The position numbers and the translations under genes are program-made. A stretch of DNA of 64,000 nucleotides. It comes from Salvator merianae (taxonomy: Eukaryota > Chordata > Lepidosauria > Squamata > Teiidae). The notes beneath the pieces are model-generated. The model searched no databases and had not been told where the DNA came from. It saw only the letters and a list, made by a program, of their open reading frames with translations. The stretch covers positions 11,462,536 through 11,526,535 of the forward strand of contig QVOM02000034.1 of the NCBI GenBank assembly GCA_003586115.2, written 5' to 3'. Below are positions 23,699-33,780 of this stretch, one piece after another (positions within the stretch are counted from its first letter, which is position 1; every line of letters starts with the position of its first letter).

Positions 23699-24126
23699 TT
23701 AAGCCCTTTCTGCACAGACCCTTAATCTGGATTAAAGGCCCATGTAGTACACATCTAGACCTCATAGATCTGCATGTTAAAGCAGATCTATGAGGCCATG
23801 CTCCCCGCTGGTCCATAAGTTGCGACTCTGATCCAGAACATGGGAGGCATGCAGAAGGCACGCCTTCAGTGTTTGGGACAACCTGGGAATGCGGTTCAGT
23901 GGCACATCATAGCACGCTGCCAAAATGCTTCTCCCACAGGCCTCAAGGCTAGGAACTTTTGTTCCTAGCTATTGGAAGTGTGGGGGAGCAGTCATGAAGC
24001 TCATGTGAGCTTCAAGGCTACAGTGTGGGCGGGTATGGATCAGTGTCCTCATGCAAACCACATGGTCTGGCTGATCTGGACCAACTGATTCCAGTTAATG
24101 GCAGGTAAATTCAGAAAAGCCCTTAA
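23699..24126. mobile_element. Non-autonomous DNA transposon flanked by TTAA, 420 bp
   Basis: The body 23703-24122 is flanked by TTAA on both sides (23699-23702 and 24123-24126). The ends are GCCCTTTCTGCACAG on the left and, inverted, GGGCTTTTCTGAATT on the right. An internal hairpin pairs CCTCATAGATCTGC with GCAGATCTATGAGG (about 23761-23796). TTAA targeting is known for piggyBac and Kolobok superfamilies; which one applies cannot be told without a transposase. Confidence 0.65.
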
Positions 24127-24599
24127 GACCAAAAGCATGCACAGAATGCAATCATAAACACCAAGTCAGCAGCCAACCAAACTTCCCTCCTCTCTGATTC
24201 CAGCCAGACCGGCTTAATCTTTAGGATGGCTGCATAGAGGCATCTTGCACACTTTAGGCTCAAAAGCAGGTTGGTTCTCTCAGCAGCAGCTATTAAGAAG
24301 AATGCATAAAAATACACGGTGCTGCAGCCTACACTGGGAGGTCGAAACTATTTCAGAAGACAGCAATAACAACACTTCTGCACTGTTTCCAAGAAAACTG
24401 GCTAGATCGGCCCAAACAGTCACGAGGAGTTGAGCTTAACTTGGTTACACCTTTACCCTCAGCACTCAGGCTGCCTGGGACGTCTTTCCTACCGAGCCTG
24501 GGGAGAGGGGGCAGGAAGCAAAGGGAGGACTCTGCTATGTCCAGCGGACGCTAATCCTGGTGTTTAACAATCACAGTCTTGCAATGCAGGGTTTTGGTC
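24127..24599. other. Non-coding stretch upstream of the SINE and CpG island
   Basis: GC content rises towards 24540. No exon is recognised. Confidence 0.4.
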
Positions 24600-24860
24600 T
24601 CAGTCTGCATAGTATGGGGAACCCGTTCCGCCCTTGTAAGGCCCCTTAAGTCTTGCGTAAATCTGAAAATTAAGCATGGTCAGGGCTGCTCGCTATCTGG
24701 TATGCCTTTTCTTGAAAATGCTAGGCGCTCCAGCTTAGACTGGGATTGGGGGAAAAAATCCCAGAAGACGACAATAGCAAATCACTTCAGCCCTGCTGCA
24801 GAGATAACCGTCAGAAGTCCATGGAATGAGCTCAAAACTATCAAACTAATCGGGAGTCTA
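24600..24860 (+). mobile_element. Possible 5S-rRNA-derived SINE
   Basis: The text atctgaaaattaagcatggt (24661-24680) followed by cagggctg resembles the internal region of 5S rRNA (GCTAAGCAGGGTCGGGCCTG). The line ggaaaaaatcccagaagacg, then acaatagcaaatcacttc, resembles the body of squamate SINEs that end in a gcaaaccactt block. The 5S-like head is diverged. A tRNA-headed SINE remains an alternative. Confidence 0.45.
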
Positions 24861-24884
24861 GTCTTTAAACGCGGACAAGCATAA

Positions 24885-25890
24885 CCCCCACCAACCCGGC
24901 CCAAGAGAAGAGGAACTGCGGGGCGACAAACAGGGCTCCTTTTCAAATGCAAGGTGGGGTGAAAGGGCCATTCATCCCCTGAACGTCACACAGGACGGCC
25001 AGTCAAGAAAACTGGGCCGCCTCGCCTCCCTCTCTTTGCAAATGCAGAACGAAAGTCAGGCTGCTGCTGCAGCAGCTTTTGCTGAGTCGGAGAGCAAGCG
25101 CCGTGATCTGTCCCTTTAACGTGCCGGCATGGAGGGTAGAAGTGGGAGAGAGAGCGGCGGCAGGAGAAGCTGCTTATTCCTTTGTGATAGCGTCGGGTCA
25201 ACCTAAGGTCAGCAGACCGGCTCCCCCCACCAAGCCTGCTCGTTTGCTCGCTCTTTCCCTGGGTAATGAATTGCCCGCCGTCGCCGCCCGCCACTACACA
25301 GTCCCCCTCCCTGTTCTTCTCCTTCGTTACCACGTGGTTTTTCCAATCCCCGCACGCAGACAGCTGAGCCTTCACATTCTGCGCCGCTGATTAGCTCCCT
25401 TTGAAACCAATGGGAAACTTCCACCTGACGGGTCCGAACTTTTGATTGGCTGAGGGGAGGGGGAAGCGCGCGGGTGCGGGTGGGGGGGAGGAGGAGAGAA
25501 AGAGCGGCGAAGGAAGGTGTCATTTGCATGTCGAGACGGGAAAGTCCTGTCTGTGACATCTAAACCATGTCTGGAATCCACCCCTTTTAGCGAGGGGGGG
25601 GGGAGCGCCGTCTCTGGAGACGCCTTGAAGGGACAGACGGTTCTCTCCCCTCCCCGGCTTTAGGGCAAAGCGTCGTGGCCTCCTGCGCTTCCTCCAGGTG
25701 CTTTTCAAAACGAACCAGCAGGAAACGGCCGTCAACGGCCACCCGATAACCCTGTTTTTGTTTGGGTGCTTCGCTTGGCTTTCCATTCATTTGTTTGGGT
25801 TGGGTTTTTTGTTTTGCATTGCTCTGTTTTCCAGGCCTCAAGGGCAGCCTGAACTCGTAACTGTGCCGTGGGGGATGGAGAGAAGATCGT
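24885..25890. promoter_or_regulatory. CpG island, candidate (possibly bidirectional) host promoter
   Basis: This roughly 1 kb is GC-rich and dense in CpG, unlike its AT-rich neighbours, and I can attach no transposon ends to it. Promoter-type motifs cluster in it: E-box CACGTG at 25331-25336, CCAAT at 25407-25411, inverted CCAAT (ATTGG) at 25445-25449, G-rich Sp1-like tracts at 25455-25495 and the octamer ATTTGCAT at 25522-25529. There is no TATA box. Overlapping open frames on both strands (up to 129 codons) match nothing I recognise and are expected in stop-poor GC-rich DNA. It may mark the first exon of a gene or lncRNA whose other exons lie outside or unrecognised. Confidence 0.65.
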
Positions 25891-27200
25891 AAACATCCAT
25901 GCCAAAGTCCATGTGGCGAGAGAAGCAAATTAACACACAGGACGGAACTTGGAGGTCGTGGTTAAATTAATACTGTACTGCAAAATGAAGAACAGCGTGT
26001 TAAGCCCCAGACCTCCCGCTCAAAAAGTTACCAAGTAGAATTGCTGTTTTTAGCCTTTGTTGTAGCCTGTGGAACAACAAATGCAAAGCCATAAGCGTCA
26101 TTCTCCTCCCCTTGGTTTTAGTCTCACGACAGCCTCGTGACGTAGACTAATCTGAATTGAGACTTGAACTCTCGTCTCCCTTCTCCTGGGCTGCCTCCAG
26201 ACGGAAACAGGAAGATGCAGGAGCTTAGATCCCGCAATTGCCTCTCACCACCCCTGTCAAACGGCAGGACAATATCCTAGAGCAAACCTGGGCTCTTAGC
26301 ATTCTGGTGCTTCTTTCTGTGATGCTTCTGATGGCAAAAATACCCAGAACTGTGTGACCACCCACCCTGCGCTTGCATAGTGGGCATTTTCATGAAGAGA
26401 AAACCCAGAAGCAAACGCTAGGCACAGTAAGTTATATCCCTATGCAGGAAACCCCAAGTTCGGAGTTCTTTATCTTACAATAGCAATTTCCCAGGTTTTT
26501 GCTTCTGTATTCTGGGACTAGGATAGCCACAGAGACATGTGGCAATCTCAGCATGGTGCCAGGATATTCTTGGGTTTTAGAGACTGTGAATAGAGCCCTG
26601 CTCTTTCATGCCAGTTCACCACCATAATGGTTCTAACCTACCACACAGAAAGACACCTTTTTGGTCATTTGTGTCTACAGAGTTGCCATATGATGAAGAA
26701 AGAAAAGATCCTAGGACAAAAGGTTATATAGATGGGAAAATTCAACCCTATCTACACTGTAAGCTGGAGCTATAGAAATTCCCTCTCCTGGAAAACAATT
26801 ACAGATGTAGGCCCTTGGATATAACCAAAACAGGCTATAAAACTGCAACCAGTACTTGCTAATTTGGGGGCCTTGTTTTACTCATTTCCTCTCTTTTTTT
26901 TATATATTTACGCAAAGAATTTTACAGCCAAATCGGGGAAGCGCAGCCTACCTACAGACAATATAACCCTATTGAAAATAGCTATGGTGGTGAACCTTTT
27001 TGTATGCTGTTAAATGGGAGTGACTCAGATGCCATTTTCTAGACTTTTTAATGTAAGTGCTGCCGTGTGGGAAAAGAGATTTCTATAGGTGTACTGTTTC
27101 AATTTTTGTCCTCCGTTTCCCACCTATATCTGTATAAGGGAATGCCGCCTTTATATTTAGTTCTTAAGGACATAACAAGTGGATTATGTTCACACTGATT
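25891..27200. other. Non-coding stretch downstream of the CpG island
   Basis: If the CpG island is a promoter firing rightwards, this would be first-intron or transcript sequence. I see no exon that can be supported. Confidence 0.4.
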
Positions 27201-27201
27201 T

Positions 27202-27585
27202 GGGGCTTTTTCACACTTTCCACCATGGAATGTTCAACTGCGAACATTCCACAGTGGAACAGTCCCTGCAGTGTTTTGGCTATCCACACTGCAAGGGTTG
27301 CAACATCTTGGAAATGGGCTTCCAGCACTTGCAGTGCAAATGCTGGCTGCCCTGCCATGACAGCAGCTGGGAGAACATCTGGCCACTACCATGGTGACCA
27401 TGGATGCAGTGCATGACTGCATAGCCAAGCCACACAGCATTTGCACCCAGAGGTTGGTCATGGTGCACGCTGCATACTGGGAACAGTCCAGCTGTTCCTG
27501 GTATAGCTAGTAGCGATCAGGAGGGCTGTAGCTGCTCCTGATCACTTGGGCCTCTGCAAAATGCACTTCACTAGTCAAGGGGGAA
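27202..27585 (+). mobile_element. Non-autonomous DNA transposon, family A, copy 1
   Basis: The copy starts ggggctttttcacactttcc with an inner inverted pair (tggaatgttc / gaacattcca). It continues through the family body (ttccagcacttgcagtgcaa, gctgctcctgatcac) and fades near 27580 before the terminal inverted repeat. Overlapping ORFs on both strands are by-products of the repeat. Confidence 0.75.
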
Positions 27586-27966
27586 GGAGAGAAGGGCAAA
27601 ATATGGAGGAATCCGAATATACATAGCACCTGGTTTTCTAAATAAACCTTAGCCACAACTAGTACCATTAAAGGCCACTTCAAGGTGAATTGAAAAGTAC
27701 TTATGTCTCACTGCCCACATCAAAGCTAGACAATGTATTCTAGAAGAATATTGCTAAGGAACAGCATACAAAATTGCTGCATAAGCCCTGGAGGAAATAC
27801 CTCCCACCAACAAAGATGGTGCTAGGCAGGGGATCATTGTTTAATTAAGTAAGTGGATACAGCTGAGAACTGCCTAACTTTAATTGCCACTCTCCAGCTG
27901 TCTCTTGGAGAGAGCACCTTGAGAAAAACTGCAGAGCTGAAGATGTTGGCCAGAATGGAAACTAGA

Positions 27967-28153
27967 CTAGGACCCTTTCTGCACTTGGCCTTATTGTGGA
28001 TGATATCCCAGGATAGGGACCTGCTATGCACATGCTAGTGCAAACTATGAAAGGTCTTGCCCAGGGTCTACCATAGTCTGCACTAGCATGCAGATGGCAG
28101 GTTCCTATTCTGAGATATAATCTGGAATAAGTCCAAGTGCAGAAAGGCCCTAG
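27967..28153. mobile_element. Hairpin MITE, family F, 179 bp, CTAG-flanked
   Basis: The body 27971-28149 is almost entirely two inverted arms of about 80 bp: the left begins GACCCTTTCTGCACTTGG, the right inverted begins GGCCTTTCTGCACTTGG. Both pass through a gatatcccaggatagggacc-like segment. CTAG flanks both ends. The terminus resembles those of families A and the TTAA-flanked element. Confidence 0.75.
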
Positions 28154-28179
28154 AATACTAGCAGGATACCAGATTCTGC

Positions 28180-28490
28180 TGGTATTCTACTCCTGAACTT
28201 CACCATGACAGTGGCTGGGAAGTGCCCATGACAACTTGCAGCGCAGCAGATCATGCAGATGTGTACAGACACGATTACATTATTGCATAGACACAGTCAT
28301 GACATGTCATGTGTCCATGCATTCACACTTGAGAGCAGGTGCAAATGCACTTGACCTGGAGCAGGATAGCGGCTTCTGGTCAAGTTGTGGAGCACATTTT
28401 AGCACTCCACAGCTAGCTTACAGCTGCTCTGGTCATGTGGACCTCTGTACAGTGCAGACGCACTTAGCTAGTGAGAATCCCTGATGTTCA
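28180..28490 (+). mobile_element. Decayed relative of family A
   Basis: It shares the family A order of segments: a cacttgagagcaggtgcaaa block, then tgtggagcacattttagcac, ctccacagctagcttacagc and acctctgtacagtgcagacg. Its left part differs and contains a perfect 14-bp palindrome (CATGACATGTCATG, 28298-28311). Ends are not clear. Confidence 0.5.
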
Positions 28491-29004
28491 CTCCTTTAAA
28501 GAGCGAATGCATCCATCTTATCCATCTTATCTCTTTCTTACTCCATCTTATCTCTTCCTCTGTCTGTCTGTCCCTACCTAGTAGTTCAGCCACCATCAAA
28601 GCCCCATTTGTTTACCATGCTATCTTCTGATTTCAGGGTGGTTGAGCCAGTCTCTTTCATAGGAATAGGAAGCAAGGAATTACAGGATATGTATTAACAA
28701 TTACTGCCACAATTTCATGTCTTGTGGATGTCAAAATGGAAAGCAGAGTGTTGTACAGTGAATTCATAGTATCTTTTTGAAGGATGGATCTTCTTACACC
28801 CACACACTACTTAACCTGGGTCTGAACCTTATGATTAGAACCAATACAAGTTTTTCTCAGTCTGGATTAGAATCATCCCAGTAAAACTAGAATTTCTTAA
28901 TAGAGTAATTTGGAACTGACTTGAAGAGAAATTATATGTAATGTGTGTGCATATATGTAATGTACACAGGATTACTAGAATAACAAAAAAATTGTATATT
29001 TGTA
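28491..29004. other. Non-coding stretch, nothing recognised
   Basis: A short tctgtctgtctg tract lies near 28559-28571. No exon or repeat family was recognised. Confidence 0.4.
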
Positions 29005-29278
29005 GGATAAAAGGTGGGCCTTCTCAGTGGTGGCACCTTCCTTTTGGAATGCCCTCCCCTCTGCTATTCATGGTGCCAATTAAAAACCTATTTTTTTTAT
29101 CCAGGCATTCCCTATGTGAAAGTTTGTTTCTTTGATGACCCACTCAGTTTTTAATGTGTTTTTAGTTATTTTTATTCTGTTTTTACCCTTGTTCTTAATG
29201 ATTCTTGTAAACTGCTTTAAGATCTTCTAAAAATAAAAGTGGTATACAGATATCTTAAATAAGAAAATAAACACGACA
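29005..29278 (+). mobile_element. L2-like LINE 3' end, same subfamily as 5060-7655
   Basis: The segment gtgggccttctcagtggtgg, then ccttttggaatgccctccc, then cccactcagtttttaatgtg, and the tail taaactgctttaagatcttc follow the order of bases 7390-7650. It is only the extreme 3' part. Confidence 0.8.
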
Positions 29279-29589
29279 AAGACTGCAATGAATCATTAGC
29301 AACTTCTGATGGCCTCACAAGATGCATCTAGTTAGAACAATTTCAAACATTATTTCTTAATTTATGGTACAGATGTGTTAGTGGATCTGAAGCCTAGATC
29401 AAGCTGTTCCATTTTAAAGACAGATGGTTTGGTCTTTGCTTTTTGTGGAAAATAGGGAATGTTAGGTAATGACTATATTGAGAAAGATGTTCTTACTTGG
29501 GTGATGTAGTAGGTAAAATATTGGGGACTAGACTTCAATCTTAAAATGATTAAGCCTTGAGATTAACTCTGGATGGCTTTGTCCATTAC

Positions 29590-29710
29590 AGTTAACATTT
29601 ATTTGTATCCTGACCTATACCCAAAGGTCCCAGGGCGGGTTACAGTAAAAACAATAAAACCAAAGTTAAAAAGTAACTGCTAAAAATAGCAACACTAAAA
29701 ACAACATCAG
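29590..29710 (-). repeat. LINE/SINE-tail-type repeat (atcctg...ccagggcgggtta)
   Basis: The text aacatttatttgtatcctga, then cccaaaggtcccagggcggg, is the inverted form of the scattered squamate 3' tail that ends in a tataaat-type run. Similar decayed pieces lie at 39850-39930 and 50905-51000. Confidence 0.5.
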
Positions 29711-30594
29711 TGCCTGAAAAATATCCCACACATTCATTTAAAGACGATATGACAAACATACGTATATTACACAAGTTCTGTCTGAAGAAGCTGCGATTCC
29801 CAAATGGTGTGGTTGTGGTGAGAAACATAGCTAGTAACCCTGGACACACTTTCATGGGAGTAAGGTTTATTGCACAATCTGTCTGGGTGAGAAGGGATAG
29901 GTTTGGTTTTCCGCACATATAAATTTATGATAGTAACTCCACTAGTACTGAAACATAAACACAGATTGATAGATTTTCTGCTGCTGTCAAGAAGGGCTAG
30001 CTGACTTTATCCATTGGTCTATTATCATAGTCATCTGAAGAAGTATAAAATGCTACTTTGTGTGCTCTGAGGTACTGAAGGTCTCTGTGAATGTGTGGGA
30101 CCTCAGTTTTGTAAACTGTCTTGTTCCTTGTCTCTGCCACTTTTCCAGATAATTGTTTAGTATTGGCATCTTAGAAGCTTGTAAGTTCACCTATGACTTA
30201 ATAATAATAACACAGAGGCTCTACTTGGCTGTAAAGAAACTATGACCTGAAGAAAACTGCAGTGAACTGATAACAGCATTAAAATATCTCAGAAAGCACC
30301 AAGCTATTTTTTCCTTTTCTTTTGCAGGACAACTAGCTGTCCAACATCAAAGTCTTTGGATTAGTCAACTACCACGGGAGCCCATTTCAGCAGTCTGGTA
30401 TACCACGGGGGACCCATTTTGGAGGCCCTCTGCACCAGTTCCACGGTAGGGGGCTGACACCAAACAGGGCCACCCCAAAGTGGACAGCCTTGTTCCACTC
30501 CAGGAGCAAACCATCCTAGTTTGGATTGCTTGTTCCAGACCAGAGCATGCTCTCTAGCTTGATCTACCAGCTTCCAGTCCAAATACAGCCAGAG
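29711..30594. other. Non-coding stretch, nothing recognised
   Basis: No exon, RNA gene or repeat with a clear family was found. Confidence 0.35.
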
Positions 30595-30705
30595 GATCAT
30601 AAGAAATTCCCCACTGAATCAGAACCAGTGGCTAATATAGACCAGCAGCTTGTTCTCACAGCAGCCAACCTGCTGCATATGAAAGCCCACAAGCTTTTCT
30701 GGGTA
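30595..30705 (-). mobile_element. Decayed CR1 3' end fragment
   Basis: Plus-strand text ccactgaatcagaaccagtg, then atatagaccagcagcttgtt, then cacagcagccaac, matches the CR1 3' terminal region read inverted (compare 3400-3470). It is short and diverged. Confidence 0.5.
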
Positions 30706-30716
30706 GTAAACAACCT

Positions 30717-30778
30717 AATTGTTGTTGTTTAGTCATTCAGTTATGTCTGACTCTTCATGATCCCATGGACATCAGGCC
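30717..30778 (-). mobile_element. Bov-B/RTE 3' end fragment
   Basis: Plus-strand ttgttgttgtttagtcattc, then gttatgtctgactcttcatg, then atcccatgga, is the Bov-B 3' end read inverted. It is the same segment as 12624-12672 and lies in the same orientation. Confidence 0.8.
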
Positions 30779-31321
30779 AAAAGAAAGAAGGGATGTTGCA
30801 ATCAGAGACCTGCTGTGATAGATTGGCAAGGCATTTTTAGACTAAAATTACTCAGATCTGCATGGAATTAGATGCCACAGTTAAGAATGGCTTGGTGGAG
30901 GAGTCCAGAGAACCATCTGTCCTGTTATTAAGGGTCAGTTTAAATTATTGAGATCTGAAAACATGGACAAACTCCTGGCCAGAGTCCTGCCAACCATACT
31001 CTTCCTGGGTCCTTGCCAATTATAGCTAATAAGGGCTAGCCAGAGAGGTGTCCAGGTTGGTTTGGGGACTAGTTAATGCCTTGCTGCACGAGGAGGTTGT
31101 TCTACAGGTTTCAAAGAGGCAGTGGTGCACTCACTGCTTAAGGGCTGTACCCAGACCCAGATATATTGAACAGCTATCACCCAGTTGCATTATATCCTTC
31201 TTGGGCAAGGGAGGGTGGTAGTAAGTTAACTGCAGACATCCTTGGAGGAAGCTGATTATTGTGACCTGCTTCAGGTTTTTTGTTACTATCAACCTGGTAT
31301 CCTGGAAAAGTTTCAGAGACT

Positions 31322-31742
31322 GGGGACCTGTTCACACTTGACAGCCTAGAATGTACAAGACCCCATAGTGCGGTGGTCATCCACACTGCAAGGACTGGAA
31401 CAGCCCCATACCATACTTCTAGCACTCGCAGTGCAGATGACTGGCCCTACCACCATTACAGCAGCTGTGGTAACATCCTGCCGTTATCATGACAATCGGG
31501 GGTGTGGTGCACCATGCCACCGACTCGCAGCGTTTGCACCCAGAGGAAGGTGTGAACAATCTATTTGGGAGCAATCTAGCCACTCCTGGTCAAGCTGAAG
31601 ACAAAGATTTTGCTGCCCACAGCTAGTAGTGTTCTGGAGCAGCTGTAGCCGTTCCTGGATGCTGCAGCGGTGGAGCAGTGCAGATACACTTACCCAGTGA
31701 ATACCCAATCAGTCACAAAGGGTAAAGTGCAAGCAGGCCCTG
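31322..31742 (+). mobile_element. Non-autonomous DNA transposon, family A, copy 2, inside a LINE
   Basis: The left end reads ggggacctgttcacacttg and the right end aaagtgcaagcaggccctg, inverted repeats of each other. The body shares ccacactgcaaggactggaa, cagcactcgcagtgcagatg-like text and the gcgtttgcacccagaggaag segment with the other copies. No convincing target duplication is seen. Confidence 0.75.
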
Positions 31743-32829
31743 GGTGTTGGGGGTATCGCATTGTAGTGATTTCATTTCTACTACAAAGGACAATACCAGA
31801 TAGTTTGTATGGTGGATTTTTGTTCATCTCCGGTGGGGTTCCTCAATGGTCACTCTTATCCTCTATATGCTTTTTAATATGAAGCTGCTAGGAGAGGTCA
31901 TCAGGACATTTGGAGTGAGATGCCATCCGCATGCTGATGACACGCCCACCTCTATCTCACTATTCCATCTGAATCAGGAGATGCAGATCAGGTGCTTGAC
32001 TGTTGCCTGGAGATGGTAATGGGCTTGGTGCAGGTCAAAAAGTTGAAAGTGAATCCAGGCAAGACAGAAGTACTGTGTGCCAGGGGGTCTCAAGTCCATT
32101 AAGTGGGAAGATATCCTGATCTTGAGGGGGTTGTACTACCCTGGAAGAAACAAGTGCATAATTTGGGGGTGCTCCTGAATCCATTGCTGAGGCTCAGGTG
32201 TCAGTGCTGGCCAGGAGTACCTACTTCTAACTCAAGTGCAATTCCCAATTTTCTTCCTTCCTAGACAGGTATAGGTTGGCTACAGGGATTCATGCTCTCA
32301 TAACCTCCAGACTGGACTATTACAATGCACTCTGTGTTGGGCTGCCCTTGAAGACAGTTTAGAAGCTGCAACTAGTATAGAATGAGCAGCAAGTCTCCTG
32401 ATAGGTGTTCCTGCCTTGACACATGTCAGGCCTGTCTTAAAGGAACTGCATAGATCACCAATTTTCTACCAAGACCAGTTCAAGATTCTAATGTTAAAAA
32501 CCCCAAACAACTTGGGGCCCAAATATCTGAAGAACTGTCTCCTACCATACAAACCTGTCCATCAACTAAGTTGTGGAGGAAGCCCTCTTGGTGGTGCCAT
32601 CTCCATCAGCAGTTAAAAATACAGAACCACATGACAGCGTTTTCTTGGTGGTAGCCCCCAAGCTATAGAATGACCTCCTTTCTGAAGTGCATCTAGTGCC
32701 ATCATTGCACACATTTAAATGCATAGTGAAGACACATCTTTTTAGTGTTGGGCTAAAGAGTTAGCTTGCCCTCCCCTGTCAGGGATTGTCCTCTGTTGTT
32801 TTAGTTGCTGAATATTTTTATACATATAG

Positions 32830-32837
32830 ATATAGAT

Positions 32838-32871
<34 letters not shown>

Positions 32872-32872
32872 G
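32830..32872. repeat. (CA)n(TA)n microsatellite
   Basis: A tatagata tract leads into cacacacacacacacacaca, then tatatatatatatat, at the 3' end of the LINE. Confidence 0.9.
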
Positions 32873-32890
32873 GCAGGAGAAAAGTATAAA

Positions 32891-33480
32891 TAAACAAACA
32901 AACTGGACCACAGCAAATTGCCTTGCTTAGAATCTCCCAATAGATTGACATTCTCATTTTTCACAATAAAAAATATCACCTTCTACACCTTAGAAAAAAG
33001 AAGGCTGTTATCTAAGAGATGCTGTAGGAGTGTACATTGATACATCTGGTATGTCCAGCAATTATTTTTGATTTTGCTACTCTTGGATAGAAAAGTTGCC
33101 TCAGGCTGCAATCTATCCAGTTTGCTCCCAAAACAATTATTTGCCCCTCCCAAGAATAACAAATACATGAGATGTATTTAAATTATTCTCAGTGCCAAAT
33201 TCCCCCCACACACACACACACACGCACACAGTTTCTGCTTCTAGGGATCCTTTATCGTTTCTCAAGTCCAAATACAGCAAAATAAGCAAGAAGCATTTTT
33301 GGACAGGCAAACTGGATTCTGTCCAACCAAAGTTTGAAAGGAAGAGGACTTGGATTCCCAAGAGATATCTACTCAGCAGAAACTGAAAAGCAGCTTGAAG
33401 GTCCCCAAGAACCTATTTATTTTTAATCTAAATATAGCAGCAAATCTCCAGGATTGCCAGAGTTAATTTCATCAGAAGTT
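32891..33480. other. Non-coding stretch with a (CA)n tract
   Basis: A CA microsatellite lies at about 33207-33231. Nothing else was recognised. Confidence 0.45.
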
Positions 33481-33639
33481 TTTCCTCCCTCTCTCCCTTC
33501 TTTCCTTCCTTCCTTGGTTCCGGTCACATTTTTACATTTTAGTCCACTCCTGGTAACAACAGGGGACTGAGACCATTTTTGGCCTCCTCCAGCCTGTTCA
33601 TACCTACTGTGCCACCACTGCTGCCACCCAAGCCTCGTG

Positions 33640-33780
33640 GTAAAGGTACGTTGGGGGGGGCTTGGGGGGGCAGGAGGCAGCAGGGGCAGTGGGAGGGAGG
33701 CAGCTGTGGCAGGTGGGGGTGGGAAGAGGTAGCTGTGGTGGCAGGAGGCATGGGCGGTGGCAGAAGGCGGCATGGCTGAG
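33640..33780 (+). repeat. G-rich, quadruplex-prone tract
   Basis: Runs of G (ggggggggcttggggggg, then cagtgggagggaggc, gtgggggtgggaag) dominate the plus strand. Open frames on both strands here are compositional. Confidence 0.8.

Larger units (their letters stand above)
30985..32890 (+). mobile_element. L2-like LINE, split by a family A transposon
   Basis: The upstream part (30985-31321) carries the RT N-terminal region (for example LNSYHPVALYPSWARE-like text near 31160-31210). A family A transposon occupies 31322-31742. The LINE resumes with RT text and the ADDT box at 31933-31944, LDYYNALCVGLPLKT from 32312, and the TPNNLGPKYLKNCLLPYKP stretch (32490-32560). It ends in a CA/TA microsatellite at about 32838-32872 and an aataaacaaacaaac tail. 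Many stops make it inactive. Confidence 0.85.

Noticed and set aside
24986..25928. Overlapping 100-130 codon frames on both strands of the CpG island
   Set aside because: GC-rich DNA has few stop codons, frames overlap on both strands, and no domain, splice signal or convincing start was seen.
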